DNA of 27,064 bases, taken from Planctomycetota bacterium (GTDB lineage Bacteria; Planctomycetota; Planctomycetia; Pirellulales; Pirellulaceae). The position numbers and the translations under genes were made by a program. Of the stretch, positions 15,189 to 23,773 are shown piece by piece (within the stretch, counting starts at the first letter, position 1; each line of letters opens with the position of its first letter). The DNA lies in assembly GCA_026692885.1 (NCBI GenBank), contig JAPLNJ010000309.1, forward strand, positions 1-27,064. Direction: 5' to 3'. The notes below the pieces were generated by a model. That model worked only from the letters and a program-made list of their open reading frames with translations. It was not told the DNA's origin and did no database searches.

Positions 15189-15697
15189 GCTTGCACCTTC
15201 AACGCGAACGGGACTTCGATGATGCCGCAGTAGAGCTTCGCGCCCGTCAGCAGATCAGGATCCCACGCCTTCACGATCGTACAGCCACGTGTGACGCACG
15301 CCCCAGGGACGTAATCTTCCAGCACCAATCCCCGCGGGTTCGTTGTCGACGGATCGAAATAGCCCTTGATCTGGTAGAGCAGGTTGACGTACGGCTTGAT
15401 CGCCTCGGGATCAAACGCCTCGGACCAATCAACCGTCACGTCTTTCAGCTTCACGCGAACCCCAACGCGAACCCCAACGCCGTGCTTGTACCAATAGCGA
15501 CCGTCCAGTTCGCTGGTCGGTTTGACCGGGGGCACAACGTCGACCCACGGTGTTGAATCCGGCGCCTTGTCCAAGTGCGCTGCAAAATCCCCAAAGCTCC
15601 AACGGACGTTGAAACGCATGGCAAACGTGTCCGATTGCTGCAGACGATTCAGCAGCGTAGACACGGCGATCGCAACATCGATTGGCGGACAATCCAC
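15185..15697 (-). CDS. Putative tail terminator or neck protein
   Basis: A 170-residue protein starting at GTG 15697 (VDCPPIDVAIAVSTLLNRLQ). A longer version from TTG at 15748 is possible but has no ribosome binding site and would overlap the preceding gene by 49 bp; the GTG lies two bases after that gene's stop, with a GGGA upstream. The early helix (AIAVSTLLNRLQQSDTF) and the beta-rich body (VRVGVRVKLKDVTVDW) fit a tail-terminator or neck fold, and the position between head completion and gp10-like genes agrees. I see no diagnostic motif. A stop/start overlap couples it to the gp10-like gene downstream. Confidence 0.5.
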   Translation of the reverse strand: MDCPPIDVAIAVSTLLNRLQQSDTFAMRFNVRWSFGDFAAHLDKAPDSTPWVDVVPPVKPTSELDGRYWYKHGVGVRVGVRVKLKDVTVDWSEAFDPEAIKPYVNLLYQIKGYFDPSTTNPRGLVLEDYVPGACVTRGCTIVKAWDPDLLTGAKLYCGIIEVPFALKVQA

Positions 15698-15699
15698 GG

Positions 15700-16077
15700 C
15701 TACGGTCCCGTCTGTTTCGTGTGAACAATCCAGAACTTCCCCATGCAAACCGAACCAACGGCAGGCGTGCCGGCGTCCGGTCGCATCGGTTCAAACACCA
15801 ATCCGTCTTCGCTGGTGATCACGTCGCCCATGCGCGGCTCGTTGTTCGCGGCTTCAGCTTCGTCAAGCAACATCTGGTCAGCAGGTAACCACCAATCGGT
15901 CATCGCGACCTGAACTTGCAAGCCCTCGGCGTTCAAGATGCTCACGGAATTCGGCGACTGCATGGCGCCTTCAACCGTGATGGTCTTGTCACCCCTGCGA
16001 AGCGTGATCGTTTCACCGTTTGCCACTGGCATCCGGCGCCGATGGTGCGATGCTCCGCGTCTGGCCAGGTTGGGCAT
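15700..16077 (-). CDS. Putative head-tail joining or head completion protein
   Basis: A 125-residue protein, basic at the N-terminus (LARRGASHHRRRM) and then beta-rich. It includes an ETITLRRGDKTITVEGA segment and a WWLPADQMLLDE stretch typical of small neck proteins with a beta barrel. Position in the operon, between the capsid decoration gene and the tail genes, supports a connector role. The start may be ATG 16077 or the internal ATG at 16032 (MPVANGET); neither has a strong ribosome binding site. Function is from gene order. Confidence 0.5.
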   Translation of the reverse strand: MPNLARRGASHHRRRMPVANGETITLRRGDKTITVEGAMQSPNSVSILNAEGLQVQVAMTDWWLPADQMLLDEAEAANNEPRMGDVITSEDGLVFEPMRPDAGTPAVGSVCMGKFWIVHTKQTGP

Positions 16078-16097
16078 GATGATTCGTCCGATCGCTC

Positions 16098-16196
16098 TTA
16101 GACCGCCGCCCCGCCCAGCAGCATCATGCCGCCGGGCGGGCCCCGCTTCCCCTCGCCCTCACCAAACAGTGTTTCGTAGGGTGGAATGAATTCCAC
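16098..16196 (-). CDS. Possible small Gly/Pro-rich ORF in frame behind the decoration gene
   Basis: A 32-codon frame from GTG 16196 (VEFIPPYETLFGEGEGKRGP, then a Gly-rich end) stops 20 bp before the next gene. It lies in the same frame as the decoration protein gene and is separated from it only by the TAG at 16224-16226 and nine codons that run through the palindromic repeat. The peptide resembles short planctomycete phage ORFs that end in a Gly-rich sequence. It may be a real small gene whose start was remodelled by the repeat, or a read-through extension. It could also be chance. Confidence 0.3.
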   Translation of the reverse strand: MEFIPPYETLFGEGEGKRGPPGGMMLLGGAAV

Positions 16197-16223
16197 CCAG
16201 GGTGGACTAGAGTCCGCCCTACG
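16175..16223. repeat. Compound palindromic repeat (CGTAGGGTGGAATGAATTCC type)
   Basis: Outer arms CGTAGGG (16175-16181) and CCCTACG (16217-16223) enclose two back-to-back hairpins. The first is GGGTGGAA/TTCCACCC (16179-16198) and the second is GGGTGGACT/AGTCCGCCC (16200-16219) with one wobble pair. It abuts the stop codon of the decoration gene. This is a different element from that at 14231-14297 but of the same general kind, and GTAGGGTGGA-type palindromes are, to my knowledge, widespread in planctomycete chromosomes. Confidence 0.85.
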
Positions 16224-16928
16224 CTACCAAGCCGCCCAGGCGTTGGTCGCGGCGTCGATACACTGGATGATCACGCCCTTGCCGCTGGCACTCGAAAACG
16301 CGGCGTTGGCGGCCGCGCCGTTGATCGTGCCACCGGACGGAGCGTACACCTTGAGGATCTTGTTGCTGACCTTGTTGGCGATAAAGATCAGCCGTCCGGT
16401 CACCTTGTCGTCCACGTGCAAGATCACGCCCTTGGTGTCATCCGCGGCGCTCACCGGGTACGTCGTCGCCGTGGCGTCCGGAAGCGTCGCCGCGTCCGCG
16501 TTCGTGCTGCCGGCAGCTGCGGTGGACGCGCCGATGCTGGCCCCCGTCAATGAACCGCTGTTGGTCGGGGTGATCTGCTTCACGTACACGAACTCGTCAC
16601 CGGTCAAGGCGGCGCCGACTGCCTGGCCGAACAGATACGCGGTTGCGCCGGAAGTGCAAGCGCCGGAATCGGCCGTCCAGTTCACCGGATCGCCGGTCGG
16701 ATCCCAGTAAACTTTGTCGCCATCGGCGAACACGGAAGTATCCTTCGGCGCCTTCCACACCCCACCGACCCAGCTAACACCGAGATCGGCGGCGGCAATC
16801 GGATTGGTCGTGATGGTCACCGTCCCGCCGCGAAGAACTACGGCGCCCATGGCCACCGCAGAAACGGGAGTGAGATTCAGGGGAATCATGCCCCCCGGTT
16901 TATCGTTGGTAACTGGCCGTTGAACCAT
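16224..16928 (-). CDS. DUF2190-like capsid decoration protein
   Basis: A 234-residue protein. The first half shows the DUF2190 layout: MGAVVLRGGTVTITTNPIAA, then LGVSWVGGVWKAPKDTS followed by GDKVYWDPTG, a short beta-rich domain that coats or cements capsids downstream of the major capsid gene. After an Ala/Thr/Ser-rich linker the second half (about 145-234) is another beta-rich domain with ILHVDDKVTGRLIFIANKVS, possibly outward facing. It lies just after the capsid gene, the usual place for this family. ATG has AAGGAA seven bases upstream. The stop codon is followed in frame by a short ORF. Confidence 0.65.
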   Translation of the reverse strand: MVQRPVTNDKPGGMIPLNLTPVSAVAMGAVVLRGGTVTITTNPIAAADLGVSWVGGVWKAPKDTSVFADGDKVYWDPTGDPVNWTADSGACTSGATAYLFGQAVGAALTGDEFVYVKQITPTNSGSLTGASIGASTAAAGSTNADAATLPDATATTYPVSAADDTKGVILHVDDKVTGRLIFIANKVSNKILKVYAPSGGTINGAAANAAFSSASGKGVIIQCIDAATNAWAAW

Positions 16929-17030
16929 GTCGAAATTCCTTGCCTTAAAGTCGTTTGAGAACTGAGAATCAAACCCGATTCGCCGGAACCCGCGGCCCCG
17001 GCGTTAGATGCTGCGCGAGACGCTAACGAA

Positions 17031-18698
17031 TCACGCCTCGCCCTTGGACTTCACGCCGCCGCGATGATCTTGCCGATTCACACCGGCGTCGTGGAACCCC
17101 CGCATGTCGATCCCGAGGGTGTTAAAATTGGCCTGCGACGTTTCGATCACGGGGGCTTCCTGGCCGAACAGGAAACACATTTCGATCGCGCTCACCACGT
17201 TCTGGTCACCAAGCAGATACCAGGCTTTCGAGCTGTAGCCGGGGTACTTGGCGTTCGACAGGTAGCGGCTCACAACCGGCCGGTACTTCCCGGTGTGCGG
17301 GTTTTGAGTCGGGTACTGCTTGCTGGCCGTGTTGTCACGGATCTCGCTGCTATTGAACAGCGACGCGGCCAAGGGTCCCAGCGCGACGGGAACCAACAGT
17401 TTTTCGGGCTGATGTCCGATCGGATTCCCGGCGGCATCCTGCATGTTCAGGAACAGCGTTTCGGCTGCCGTCATCGAATCGATGCTCAGGTTGGTGGTTG
17501 CACCTTCCTGATACGTGACCGCATTGCCGGTCGACTGCCAGAAGGCGGCCACCGCCAACCATGCGCGCCAGAACATGTCGTTGATCTGCAGTCCGGACCC
17601 GCGGCCGATTTGCACCGGCACCTGGATCATGGCACTCAGGTCATCGTTAATCACCGTTTCGCGAGTGACACTGAAACCCTTTGCGTAGGTCCGTGCCTTG
17701 TTCGTGAAGACCTCATCCGTCAAGACTCCACGCGCGATCTCGCCGCCTTGGTTCAACGGCTGGAACATGCTGTCCGCGTTCAAGCGGTAGCTGTAAGCCT
17801 CCTTGAAATCCTCGACGCGACGGATGCTGCAGATTTGCCGCCAGACCTGTTCGACCTGGTAGAACCCCTGCAACAGAAACTTGTTCAGGTAGTTCGACAG
17901 GATGCCGCCCAGGTCCGTGGACGACTCGCCGGCCGCATGAATCGGCGCATACGGCCCTTGACAGAACGCGGCCTGCAACACTTCCCCGTAGAACTGCTTG
18001 GGGAATTTCCGGCCGCGGTAGCCGTTCGCTTGGGCGGCTTCCAGCAGCAGTTCCTGCAGGCCGATGCCACCGTGGAACATCGTGTCCGCGGCGTCCAAGA
18101 CTTCTTCGGCGAACACGTCTTCGATCTTCTCGACGCTGACGTGATGCTCCTTGTTGTCTTCGTCCAGTTCGTACCGTTTCTGATGGTACTTGCCGGCTTG
18201 CAGCAACGCGCAGGCCAGGATGTCGCCGGTGACTTCCGGGTTCGGACGTCCGGAAACAACGGTAACGCCGGTCGGACGCGAGGCCCGCAGCAACGACAGG
18301 TCCACACCGGACCGGGCGGCCCGCAGGTCGGCCGCGAAAATCGCCGGACTGCGGCGGCCCTGAATCGCCGCCTGCTTCATCTTGCGAAGTTCCACCTTGG
18401 CGCTCGCCTGGATCTTCCGCAATTCCTTCTTGGGCAAGCTCTCTTCGTCCTCGTATTGGGCGTAGATCACTTCCAGTTCTTCCGTGTGCGTCTCGGCCTC
18501 GGAACGAATGTCGTCCAAGTCGAAATCGGCCGTGGCGGTGATGGTGGCCGTCCCGCCGCCCCCCCCCCCCACCCCCCCGTACCGTCGCCGACGGTTGCAG
18601 CCTTGATCGCGTCCATTGCCTCCCGGTGCTTGGCCTTCATGGTCGTCACTTGGACGGGTTTCAGTTCGGCCTCGACCAGACCCAATGCGTCGAGCCAT
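17031..18698 (-). CDS. Major capsid protein, Mu gpT-like; C-terminal part of a frameshifted polyprotein
   Basis: The frame is open from ATG 18698, but the first 45 or so residues (basic, low-complexity) are the shadow of the upstream frame. Convincing coding begins at the Gly run (about 18577) and TATITATADFDLDDIRSEAE. A charged helix (EESLPKKELRKIQASAKVEL) looks like a scaffold or delta domain. The capsid body follows: FYQVEQVWRQICSIRRVEDF, YSYRLNADSMFQPLNQGGEI, TYAKGFSVTRETVINDDLSA. It ends in the FNTLGIDMRGFHDAGVNRQD region. The conserved RETVINDDL and GF.V.RE features fit the Mu gpT/HK97-fold group. No ribosome binding site precedes ATG 18698, so expression probably depends on a -1 shift from the protease frame at the poly-G tract, or the tract has a one-base sequencing error. 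Confidence 0.75.
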   Translation of the reverse strand: MARRIGSGRGRTETRPSDDHEGQAPGGNGRDQGCNRRRRYGGVGGGGGGTATITATADFDLDDIRSEAETHTEELEVIYAQYEDEESLPKKELRKIQASAKVELRKMKQAAIQGRRSPAIFAADLRAARSGVDLSLLRASRPTGVTVVSGRPNPEVTGDILACALLQAGKYHQKRYELDEDNKEHHVSVEKIEDVFAEEVLDAADTMFHGGIGLQELLLEAAQANGYRGRKFPKQFYGEVLQAAFCQGPYAPIHAAGESSTDLGGILSNYLNKFLLQGFYQVEQVWRQICSIRRVEDFKEAYSYRLNADSMFQPLNQGGEIARGVLTDEVFTNKARTYAKGFSVTRETVINDDLSAMIQVPVQIGRGSGLQINDMFWRAWLAVAAFWQSTGNAVTYQEGATTNLSIDSMTAAETLFLNMQDAAGNPIGHQPEKLLVPVALGPLAASLFNSSEIRDNTASKQYPTQNPHTGKYRPVVSRYLSNAKYPGYSSKAWYLLGDQNVVSAIEMCFLFGQEAPVIETSQANFNTLGIDMRGFHDAGVNRQDHRGGVKSKGEA

Positions 18699-21661
18699 TC
18701 GGCAAACGTCAGTTCTTCCATGGGATACTCCTCACTTCTGATGATGGTGCCTTGCGCGGCGCGCGCCGCAATGTCAACACTCGTCTTGTCATCCGCGCCA
18801 CGCGGCACGAACGCGACTCCGTACAGTTCGGTTTCCCAGGCGACGAGTACGGGCCCGGGAAACTGCCGGCCGTTCACTTTCACACTCTTCCCAGCGGGGA
18901 TCAGTTCCGGTTTTTTCAGTGGGCGCGCCTCGATGGATGCCTTCCACGGAAAGCCGTTTGCGTGACTGTTGCGGAATTCGTCGGCCGATGCACCAGCACC
19001 AGAGATCGGTCCCGAAAGATCCAACTTCTTGCCGTCGTTTTGAATGCTGTCGGCGTGTCCGACGATCTTCGTCGTGTCATGGTGCAGGTTGGCGGCTACG
19101 CTCTGCGAATTGACCGACATGCCAGCTAGGTCGACGATGATCGGCAGCCGGTAGACGCTGACTTGGATTGGACCGCCGTTGTACGCCGGCTTGATCACGA
19201 ACCGCGGTTTCCTGCCCGAGACAGATTGCCCGGCGGTGATCACGATTCCGGCATCGGCGTGAATGTTGGGGAATTCACCTTCTGGCGCCGCTGCGCCGAC
19301 GATCGGCGGAAACTTGTTTTTGCTGTGAACCGCCAGAATCGCGGATGCAACGGTGACGATCGGCTGCGCGGCCTCAGCGACTTCCCAGGGTCGATAGGGC
19401 CTAGTCTTGCCCTTGGCTCGATTCAGTCCGCTGCCCGCCGTGGGGGAATTTTGGGCGGCCCTTCTCCGCAGCCGATCCAGCGCGTCTGCGTTGGCGTTGG
19501 GGGCAGGAACACTGCGGACAGGCCCGGCAGGCGGCAGTGCAGGGGCAGCATTGTTCTTGCTGCGATTGGCGGTCGCCGCGCGATTGTAGTTGTCGATCTT
19601 CGACCACGCTTCAGCCTGTTTGGATTCACCCTCCTGACTGGCCTGATTCTCCTGCGAATCCTTCGCTTGCGACGCCGCTTTTCCTCGCCTCGCGTTTTGC
19701 TCGGCGTAATTTGGCGCAGGCAATCCGATGGGTCTTGAAGCTGGTCGATGTACCGTGCCCTCCGGACCGACCGTGTAGGCGTCCGGATTGGGTGATCTTG
19801 GGGACGGAAGTCCAAGCGGTGTCGACTTGGCGGCAGTCGTTGCTTTGTCAACGGCACCAGCCGCCTCGCCTGCTTGCTTGGCCGCGGCACTGGCCGCCTC
19901 GCTTGCTTGCTTGGCAGATTGCTTGGCAGCTTCCTCAGCGCGACTCGCAGCCCTGGCCTTGTGCCCAGCGACGCCCTTGCCGATCGCCCAGCCGGCTACT
20001 TGAAACGGAGCCTTGACGACGGCAACAGTCGCTTTGCCGGCACCCCTCGCCAAACCGCCGACCAGCCTGCCAATCAGACTGCCACGATTCTTACCATTGG
20101 TATTGCCATTGGCGTTACGCCTGGCGGCATCGAGATCACGGCTGGCATTTTCTAAGTCAGTCTTAATCTTGGAGTGTGTCGCGTGATCGACGGCCAAGCC
20201 TGTGCGGGTCGCATGTTCGGCCTCGGCCTGCGCACGGTTTTCGTGCTCCATCGCAGTCCGTTCGTGCATGCTCCTATTGTTTTCGGCGTTTAGGGCTTCC
20301 GTCGAATGGACAACCGCGCCGAGTTGATCCTTGCGGCCAAGGGCCGCCTGGAATTCCGACTTCGAGCGTTCGTGGACCTTTGAAGCAACCGCCGCGGCCT
20401 CACGATGGGCCGACGCCGCTGCAGCGTGTGAACCGGTGAACGCGGAGGCGGACTTGGATGCCGCATGGGCAACCTCACTGGCGGCGTTGGCTCCGGCATC
20501 GTGCAGTTTCTTTGCGCCTCCAGACCCATGGGCGAATCGACCGGTGCCACCTTCGTGATTGAGATTGTATGCCTTGATGTCGCCAGGCTGTTCCGGCGCC
20601 TTGCCGGCAATCGTTCGGATCGCCAATCCGATCAGGGCACCAGCTCCAGCAGCGCCGGCCGCCTTGCCAAGCGACAGTCGGCCGCCCAACGCGTTACCTT
20701 CGTGCTTCCAGCTTTCCTTGCGGTGGGTTTCGGCCTGGTCCGCGTGGTAGGCGGCCATCGTCTTGGACTTGGCGGCCCCGGCCGTATCGCCCTCGGCGGC
20801 CCGCCGCTTGCTTTCGGACGCATGGGCATCCCTCGCGGCATAATGTGCGTGCTGCGCAGCCTTGTGCGTGCCATTACCGCCGGCCGCCTTCTCGCTCGCT
20901 TCTTCGGCAGATCGGGACGCTGCCTTCGACCCAGCGAACTGCCCGCTGTTGTCGCGGTCTTGGCTTGGATCGAACGCAATAATTTCCGCATCGTCCGCCG
21001 GGGCCTGGCCAGCCTTGACCTTGCCGCCGTCTTCGTCGCTCTCGTCGTCCTTCGCCTTGTCACCGTCACCGTCGCCGTCTGCCTTGGGTGTGCGGAGCTT
21101 CTTCAATGTCTTGTCGTGGGTTCCCGCCTCTTTTTCGTGGCGCGCCTGTTGCTCACGTGCGGTATTGGCACGCTGCTTGTGCGCGGCGGCGCCAACTGAA
21201 TCGCCGACGGCTTCCGACTCGCGTTGCTTCGAGTCGTGAATCGCGGCGGTTTTTTCGTGATCCGCGGCGGCCTTACGATGGCTCGCCGCGGCCGTTGCGT
21301 GCTTGGATTCCTGGTGATGCTCCGTCGGCATATTCGCGTCGCGGCTGGCGTCGTCGGCACGTCTCGAGCTCGCGTCTGCGTCATAGCCGGCATCGTCGGC
21401 AGACGCCACCCACTCGGCCGCTACGTCGTCGCCAGCATCGGTCGCAAACTCGATCGCCGTCACGTTCCGCTTGTTCAGCCAGGCGCGTGCGGCCTCGGCG
21501 GTGATGTTCTCGGCGTCGAACAGGATCGCTTGGGCCACGCGCGTTCCATCGGTTTTCGTTCCGTAACAGAAATCGATGCCGGCGCCGCCTTCATTCGTGG
21601 CGATGTCGAAACTGTCAAACAGGCGTCGTTCTGCCAGTTCTGCCGTATGGTACTTGGCCAT
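18467..21661 (-). CDS. Capsid maturation protease polyprotein with a long helical N-terminal region
   Basis: A 1064-codon frame. Residues 1-85 (QAILFDAENITAEAARAWLN) resemble the XkdF-type domain found in phage head proteases. Residues about 85-750 are Ala/His/Lys/Glu-rich, probably coiled coil, with two similar units beginning DNSGQFAGSKAASRSAEEAS and GGTGRFAHGSGGAKK. Residues about 755-960 form the prohead protease of the assemblin-like type. Candidate catalytic residues are H860/H861 or H869 in LHHDTTKIVGHAD and S909 in WKASIEA; ETELYGVAFVPRGAD follows. After about residue 1035 the frame runs into G-rich codons and turns into nonsense (RPPSPPRPISTW), while the -1 frame gives the capsid protein. 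The intended product is a protease-capsid fusion of over 1500 residues. ATG has GAGG nine bases upstream. Confidence 0.75.
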   Translation of the reverse strand: MAKYHTAELAERRLFDSFDIATNEGGAGIDFCYGTKTDGTRVAQAILFDAENITAEAARAWLNKRNVTAIEFATDAGDDVAAEWVASADDAGYDADASSRRADDASRDANMPTEHHQESKHATAAASHRKAAADHEKTAAIHDSKQRESEAVGDSVGAAAHKQRANTAREQQARHEKEAGTHDKTLKKLRTPKADGDGDGDKAKDDESDEDGGKVKAGQAPADDAEIIAFDPSQDRDNSGQFAGSKAASRSAEEASEKAAGGNGTHKAAQHAHYAARDAHASESKRRAAEGDTAGAAKSKTMAAYHADQAETHRKESWKHEGNALGGRLSLGKAAGAAGAGALIGLAIRTIAGKAPEQPGDIKAYNLNHEGGTGRFAHGSGGAKKLHDAGANAASEVAHAASKSASAFTGSHAAAASAHREAAAVASKVHERSKSEFQAALGRKDQLGAVVHSTEALNAENNRSMHERTAMEHENRAQAEAEHATRTGLAVDHATHSKIKTDLENASRDLDAARRNANGNTNGKNRGSLIGRLVGGLARGAGKATVAVVKAPFQVAGWAIGKGVAGHKARAASRAEEAAKQSAKQASEAASAAAKQAGEAAGAVDKATTAAKSTPLGLPSPRSPNPDAYTVGPEGTVHRPASRPIGLPAPNYAEQNARRGKAASQAKDSQENQASQEGESKQAEAWSKIDNYNRAATANRSKNNAAPALPPAGPVRSVPAPNANADALDRLRRRAAQNSPTAGSGLNRAKGKTRPYRPWEVAEAAQPIVTVASAILAVHSKNKFPPIVGAAAPEGEFPNIHADAGIVITAGQSVSGRKPRFVIKPAYNGGPIQVSVYRLPIIVDLAGMSVNSQSVAANLHHDTTKIVGHADSIQNDGKKLDLSGPISGAGASADEFRNSHANGFPWKASIEARPLKKPELIPAGKSVKVNGRQFPGPVLVAWETELYGVAFVPRGADDKTSVDIAARAAQGTIIRSEEYPMEELTFAEWLDALGLVEAELKPVQVTTMKAKHREAMDAIKAATVGDGTGGWGGGAAGRPPSPPRPISTWTTFVPRPRRTRKNWK
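18559..18578 (-). other. Poly-G frameshift tract joining protease and capsid frames
   Basis: The plus strand reads twelve C, one A, seven C; the coding strand is therefore seven G, T, twelve G. Upstream the protease frame is good to this tract; downstream the capsid frame is shifted by -1. One extra G in the tract would restore a single frame. In the zero frame the tract contains G GGG GGG, an ideal -1 slippery heptamer, and it could also slip during transcription. Sequencing error, natural indel and programmed slippage are all open. Confidence 0.8.
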
Positions 21662-21682
21662 TTCGATGCACCTCTCGCTCGG

Positions 21683-21985
21683 TTACCGAACCTGCATCCC
21701 GCCGGGTCCAGACTGCGCAACCTGGCCGCCGGGGGCGAAATCGCTGTAGGTTCCCTGCGCGTCTTCCATCAACTGCTGCACTTCCGCCGGATCGGACGAC
21801 CGGCCCGTCAGATGCTCCAACGTGGCGGCGACTTCCTGCGGAGTCGGCTGATTTGGAATCATGTTGAACGATCGCTGCGCGGCCGTTTGGTCGCTTGGTG
21901 TCGGGACGCGCGGCTGCGGAACCCCCGTGGCGCCCGGGCCCGGCAAGTTCCCTCTCCATCCCGACCAGTTCCCAGGCATTCCCAT
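21683..21985 (-). CDS. Small Pro/Gly-rich phage protein of unknown function
   Basis: A 100-residue protein starting nine bases after the portal stop, with GAGG seven bases before ATG. The N-terminal third is Gly/Pro-rich and low in charge (MGMPGNWSGWRGNLPGPGAT). The middle forms a predicted helix (PTPQEVAATLEHLTGRSSDP), and the end is Gly-rich again. I recognise no family. Position between portal and capsid protease suggests a minor head protein. The overlapping 127-codon frame on the same strand is a shadow. Confidence 0.6.
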   Translation of the reverse strand: MGMPGNWSGWRGNLPGPGATGVPQPRVPTPSDQTAAQRSFNMIPNQPTPQEVAATLEHLTGRSSDPAEVQQLMEDAQGTYSDFAPGGQVAQSGPGGMQVR

Positions 21986-21994
21986 GGCACAACC

Positions 21995-23773
21995 TCAAGT
22001 GGCAGTTGACTTCGCCAGAACAAACCCCTTCAAGGTCTGCTGCATGGCGAGGATTCCTTCGGACATCGCGGCGACCATCGCCGCCAACTTCTTGACTTCA
22101 GCGGCATCGCCGGCGTCGTCTTCGGATTCGGCATCCCCGGCAGCCGCTTTCTCATCTCCAGCAGCCGGCGGCTCCTTCTCCGGAATCGTTTCACCTTGCG
22201 GACCGGCGCCGGGCTGCAGCTGCCCGCCGGACTTCGGCGCGAACGTCACGGCGAAGACGGCTTCGCGAATCTCGTCCACCGGTTTGCCATAGTCCTTGGA
22301 CATCTGGCGCAGCTTGGATTCCCAGCTTTCGCCGTTCTCGTGGGCGATTTCGCTGGGGGATGCCTGGCCCGTCCGCAACCGCTCGGCGTTCGTGTTGATC
22401 TCGGCCTGCATGTCCGCCACGGGGTTGCGGGGCCAGTCCCATTCGTGTTCGGGCGGCTCGTCCGGATCGCAGTCGAACATCTCGCCTTCGGACTGCTGCG
22501 ACAGGACGTACTCTTGCCACCACAGGGCGAACAGCGGATCCAGCACCAAGTCGTTACAGTCTTCCCGTTCTTGATCGTCGATGACGATGTAGTACGGGAT
22601 CGTGTCGAGCTTGCCGCTGGCGAAGGAGTGCTTGGACGAATCGCTGGCCGCCAGGTTGTAGGGCATCGACTTCGGTCGGCCCATTTCGCTGATGTTCGCC
22701 CGCGTGAACATTTCGTATGTCGCCGGCGGTGACTCGCCCTTGGGCTGGAATACGTTCCACCCCATGGGCAGCATCATCATCATGCGTTTCTGGAACTCGA
22801 CGGCGGAGAACGGGGCGAATTCATCCGGCCCGTCTTCTTCTGGGGCGCCCTGCGTCTGCGCGATCAGCGAAATGTCCGCGATCGTCTCCGCACCGGCGGC
22901 GCACGCCTCGCGCCAGCGTCGGGCGATGGCGCCCAAGCCCAACACGCTCGACATTTCCGGAATCCCGCGATGCTGGTTCGGCCGCTTTGCGGTGAACCAG
23001 TGCAGAACGTACTTCGCTGGCACGTGATCGGGGGTCATGGGCCAGTTAAGCCCCATGGCGCCCGGATGCCGGGGCAGAATATCGTAGTAAATCGGGTTGC
23101 CCCACGGATCGAACCGAATCCCGTCGATGTACCCGACGACGCCCTGCGGCAGAAGGGGCGTTTGGCATTGCTCGGTTTCGATCAGGCCAACGTCCAGCTT
23201 GACGCGGTGCTTGACCTTCGGATTGAACCGGACCACCGCGATCGGCTCGCCGTCTTGGATCTTGGCGTGCGCCATGGTCCAGAGTTTGCGACGAAACTTG
23301 ATCCGCTTACACCAGGCCCGCCAGGCCCGCTTGATCTGCTCGTTGCGGATGTTCTCCGGCGAGCCCTCGCGGGCTTCCTCTTCGGTTTCCGTCAAGATCC
23401 GCAGGCGAGGACCCTTGCGGACAACGAACGTCGCGTGTGTCGTCTGGATGCCGTCCACGTAACCGTTGTTGGCGGCTTCGTAGCGGGAACGTCGAACCAT
23501 CAGGCCGCGGACCCAGCGATTGTTCGCGGAGTCGGCATCGTAGTTATCGGCCTGCGACCAATGCTTTTGGTTGTCCGTGGTCGTTTGGGCAAGATCGTAC
23601 CTGCCGTGGATATCGTGTCGACCCAGGGCGTGTGCGGCGCGGATCTTCCGCATGTTCGGCACGTGTTCGGCTGGCGGGGTGGCAGCGATCCTTCGAGCGC
23701 GGCTACCGTTCATCTTCGGCGCCGGCTGTTCGATGCCCCATCGATCGACCAGGACAATGCTGCGGTCGCTCAC
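21995..23773 (-). CDS. Phage portal protein, lambda family
   Basis: A 592-residue protein of normal length for lambda gpB-type portals. It forms the dodecameric gate through which DNA enters the capsid. Family marks include a basic N-terminal segment, the NNGYVDGIQTTHATFVV helix region (about 102-118), DGEPIAVVRFN, and YVLHWFTAKRPNQHRGIPEM, equivalent to the H.F...RPGQ.RG.P signature of lambda portals. KHSFASGKLDTIPYY follows. The end (about 500-592) is Ala/Glu-rich with GAAEVKKLAAMVAAMSEG-like helix, possibly the crown. The start overlaps the end of the gpW-like gene by four bases. No terminase gene lies upstream. Confidence 0.9.
   Translation of the reverse strand: MSDRSIVLVDRWGIEQPAPKMNGSRARRIAATPPAEHVPNMRKIRAAHALGRHDIHGRYDLAQTTTDNQKHWSQADNYDADSANNRWVRGLMVRRSRYEAANNGYVDGIQTTHATFVVRKGPRLRILTETEEEAREGSPENIRNEQIKRAWRAWCKRIKFRRKLWTMAHAKIQDGEPIAVVRFNPKVKHRVKLDVGLIETEQCQTPLLPQGVVGYIDGIRFDPWGNPIYYDILPRHPGAMGLNWPMTPDHVPAKYVLHWFTAKRPNQHRGIPEMSSVLGLGAIARRWREACAAGAETIADISLIAQTQGAPEEDGPDEFAPFSAVEFQKRMMMMLPMGWNVFQPKGESPPATYEMFTRANISEMGRPKSMPYNLAASDSSKHSFASGKLDTIPYYIVIDDQEREDCNDLVLDPLFALWWQEYVLSQQSEGEMFDCDPDEPPEHEWDWPRNPVADMQAEINTNAERLRTGQASPSEIAHENGESWESKLRQMSKDYGKPVDEIREAVFAVTFAPKSGGQLQPGAGPQGETIPEKEPPAAGDEKAAAGDAESEDDAGDAAEVKKLAAMVAAMSEGILAMQQTLKGFVLAKSTAT

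Noticed and set aside
18467..18550. C-terminal tail of the protease frame after the poly-G tract
   Set aside because: The residues are Pro/Arg-rich nonsense, while the -1 frame over the same bases reads a normal acidic helix of the capsid protein.
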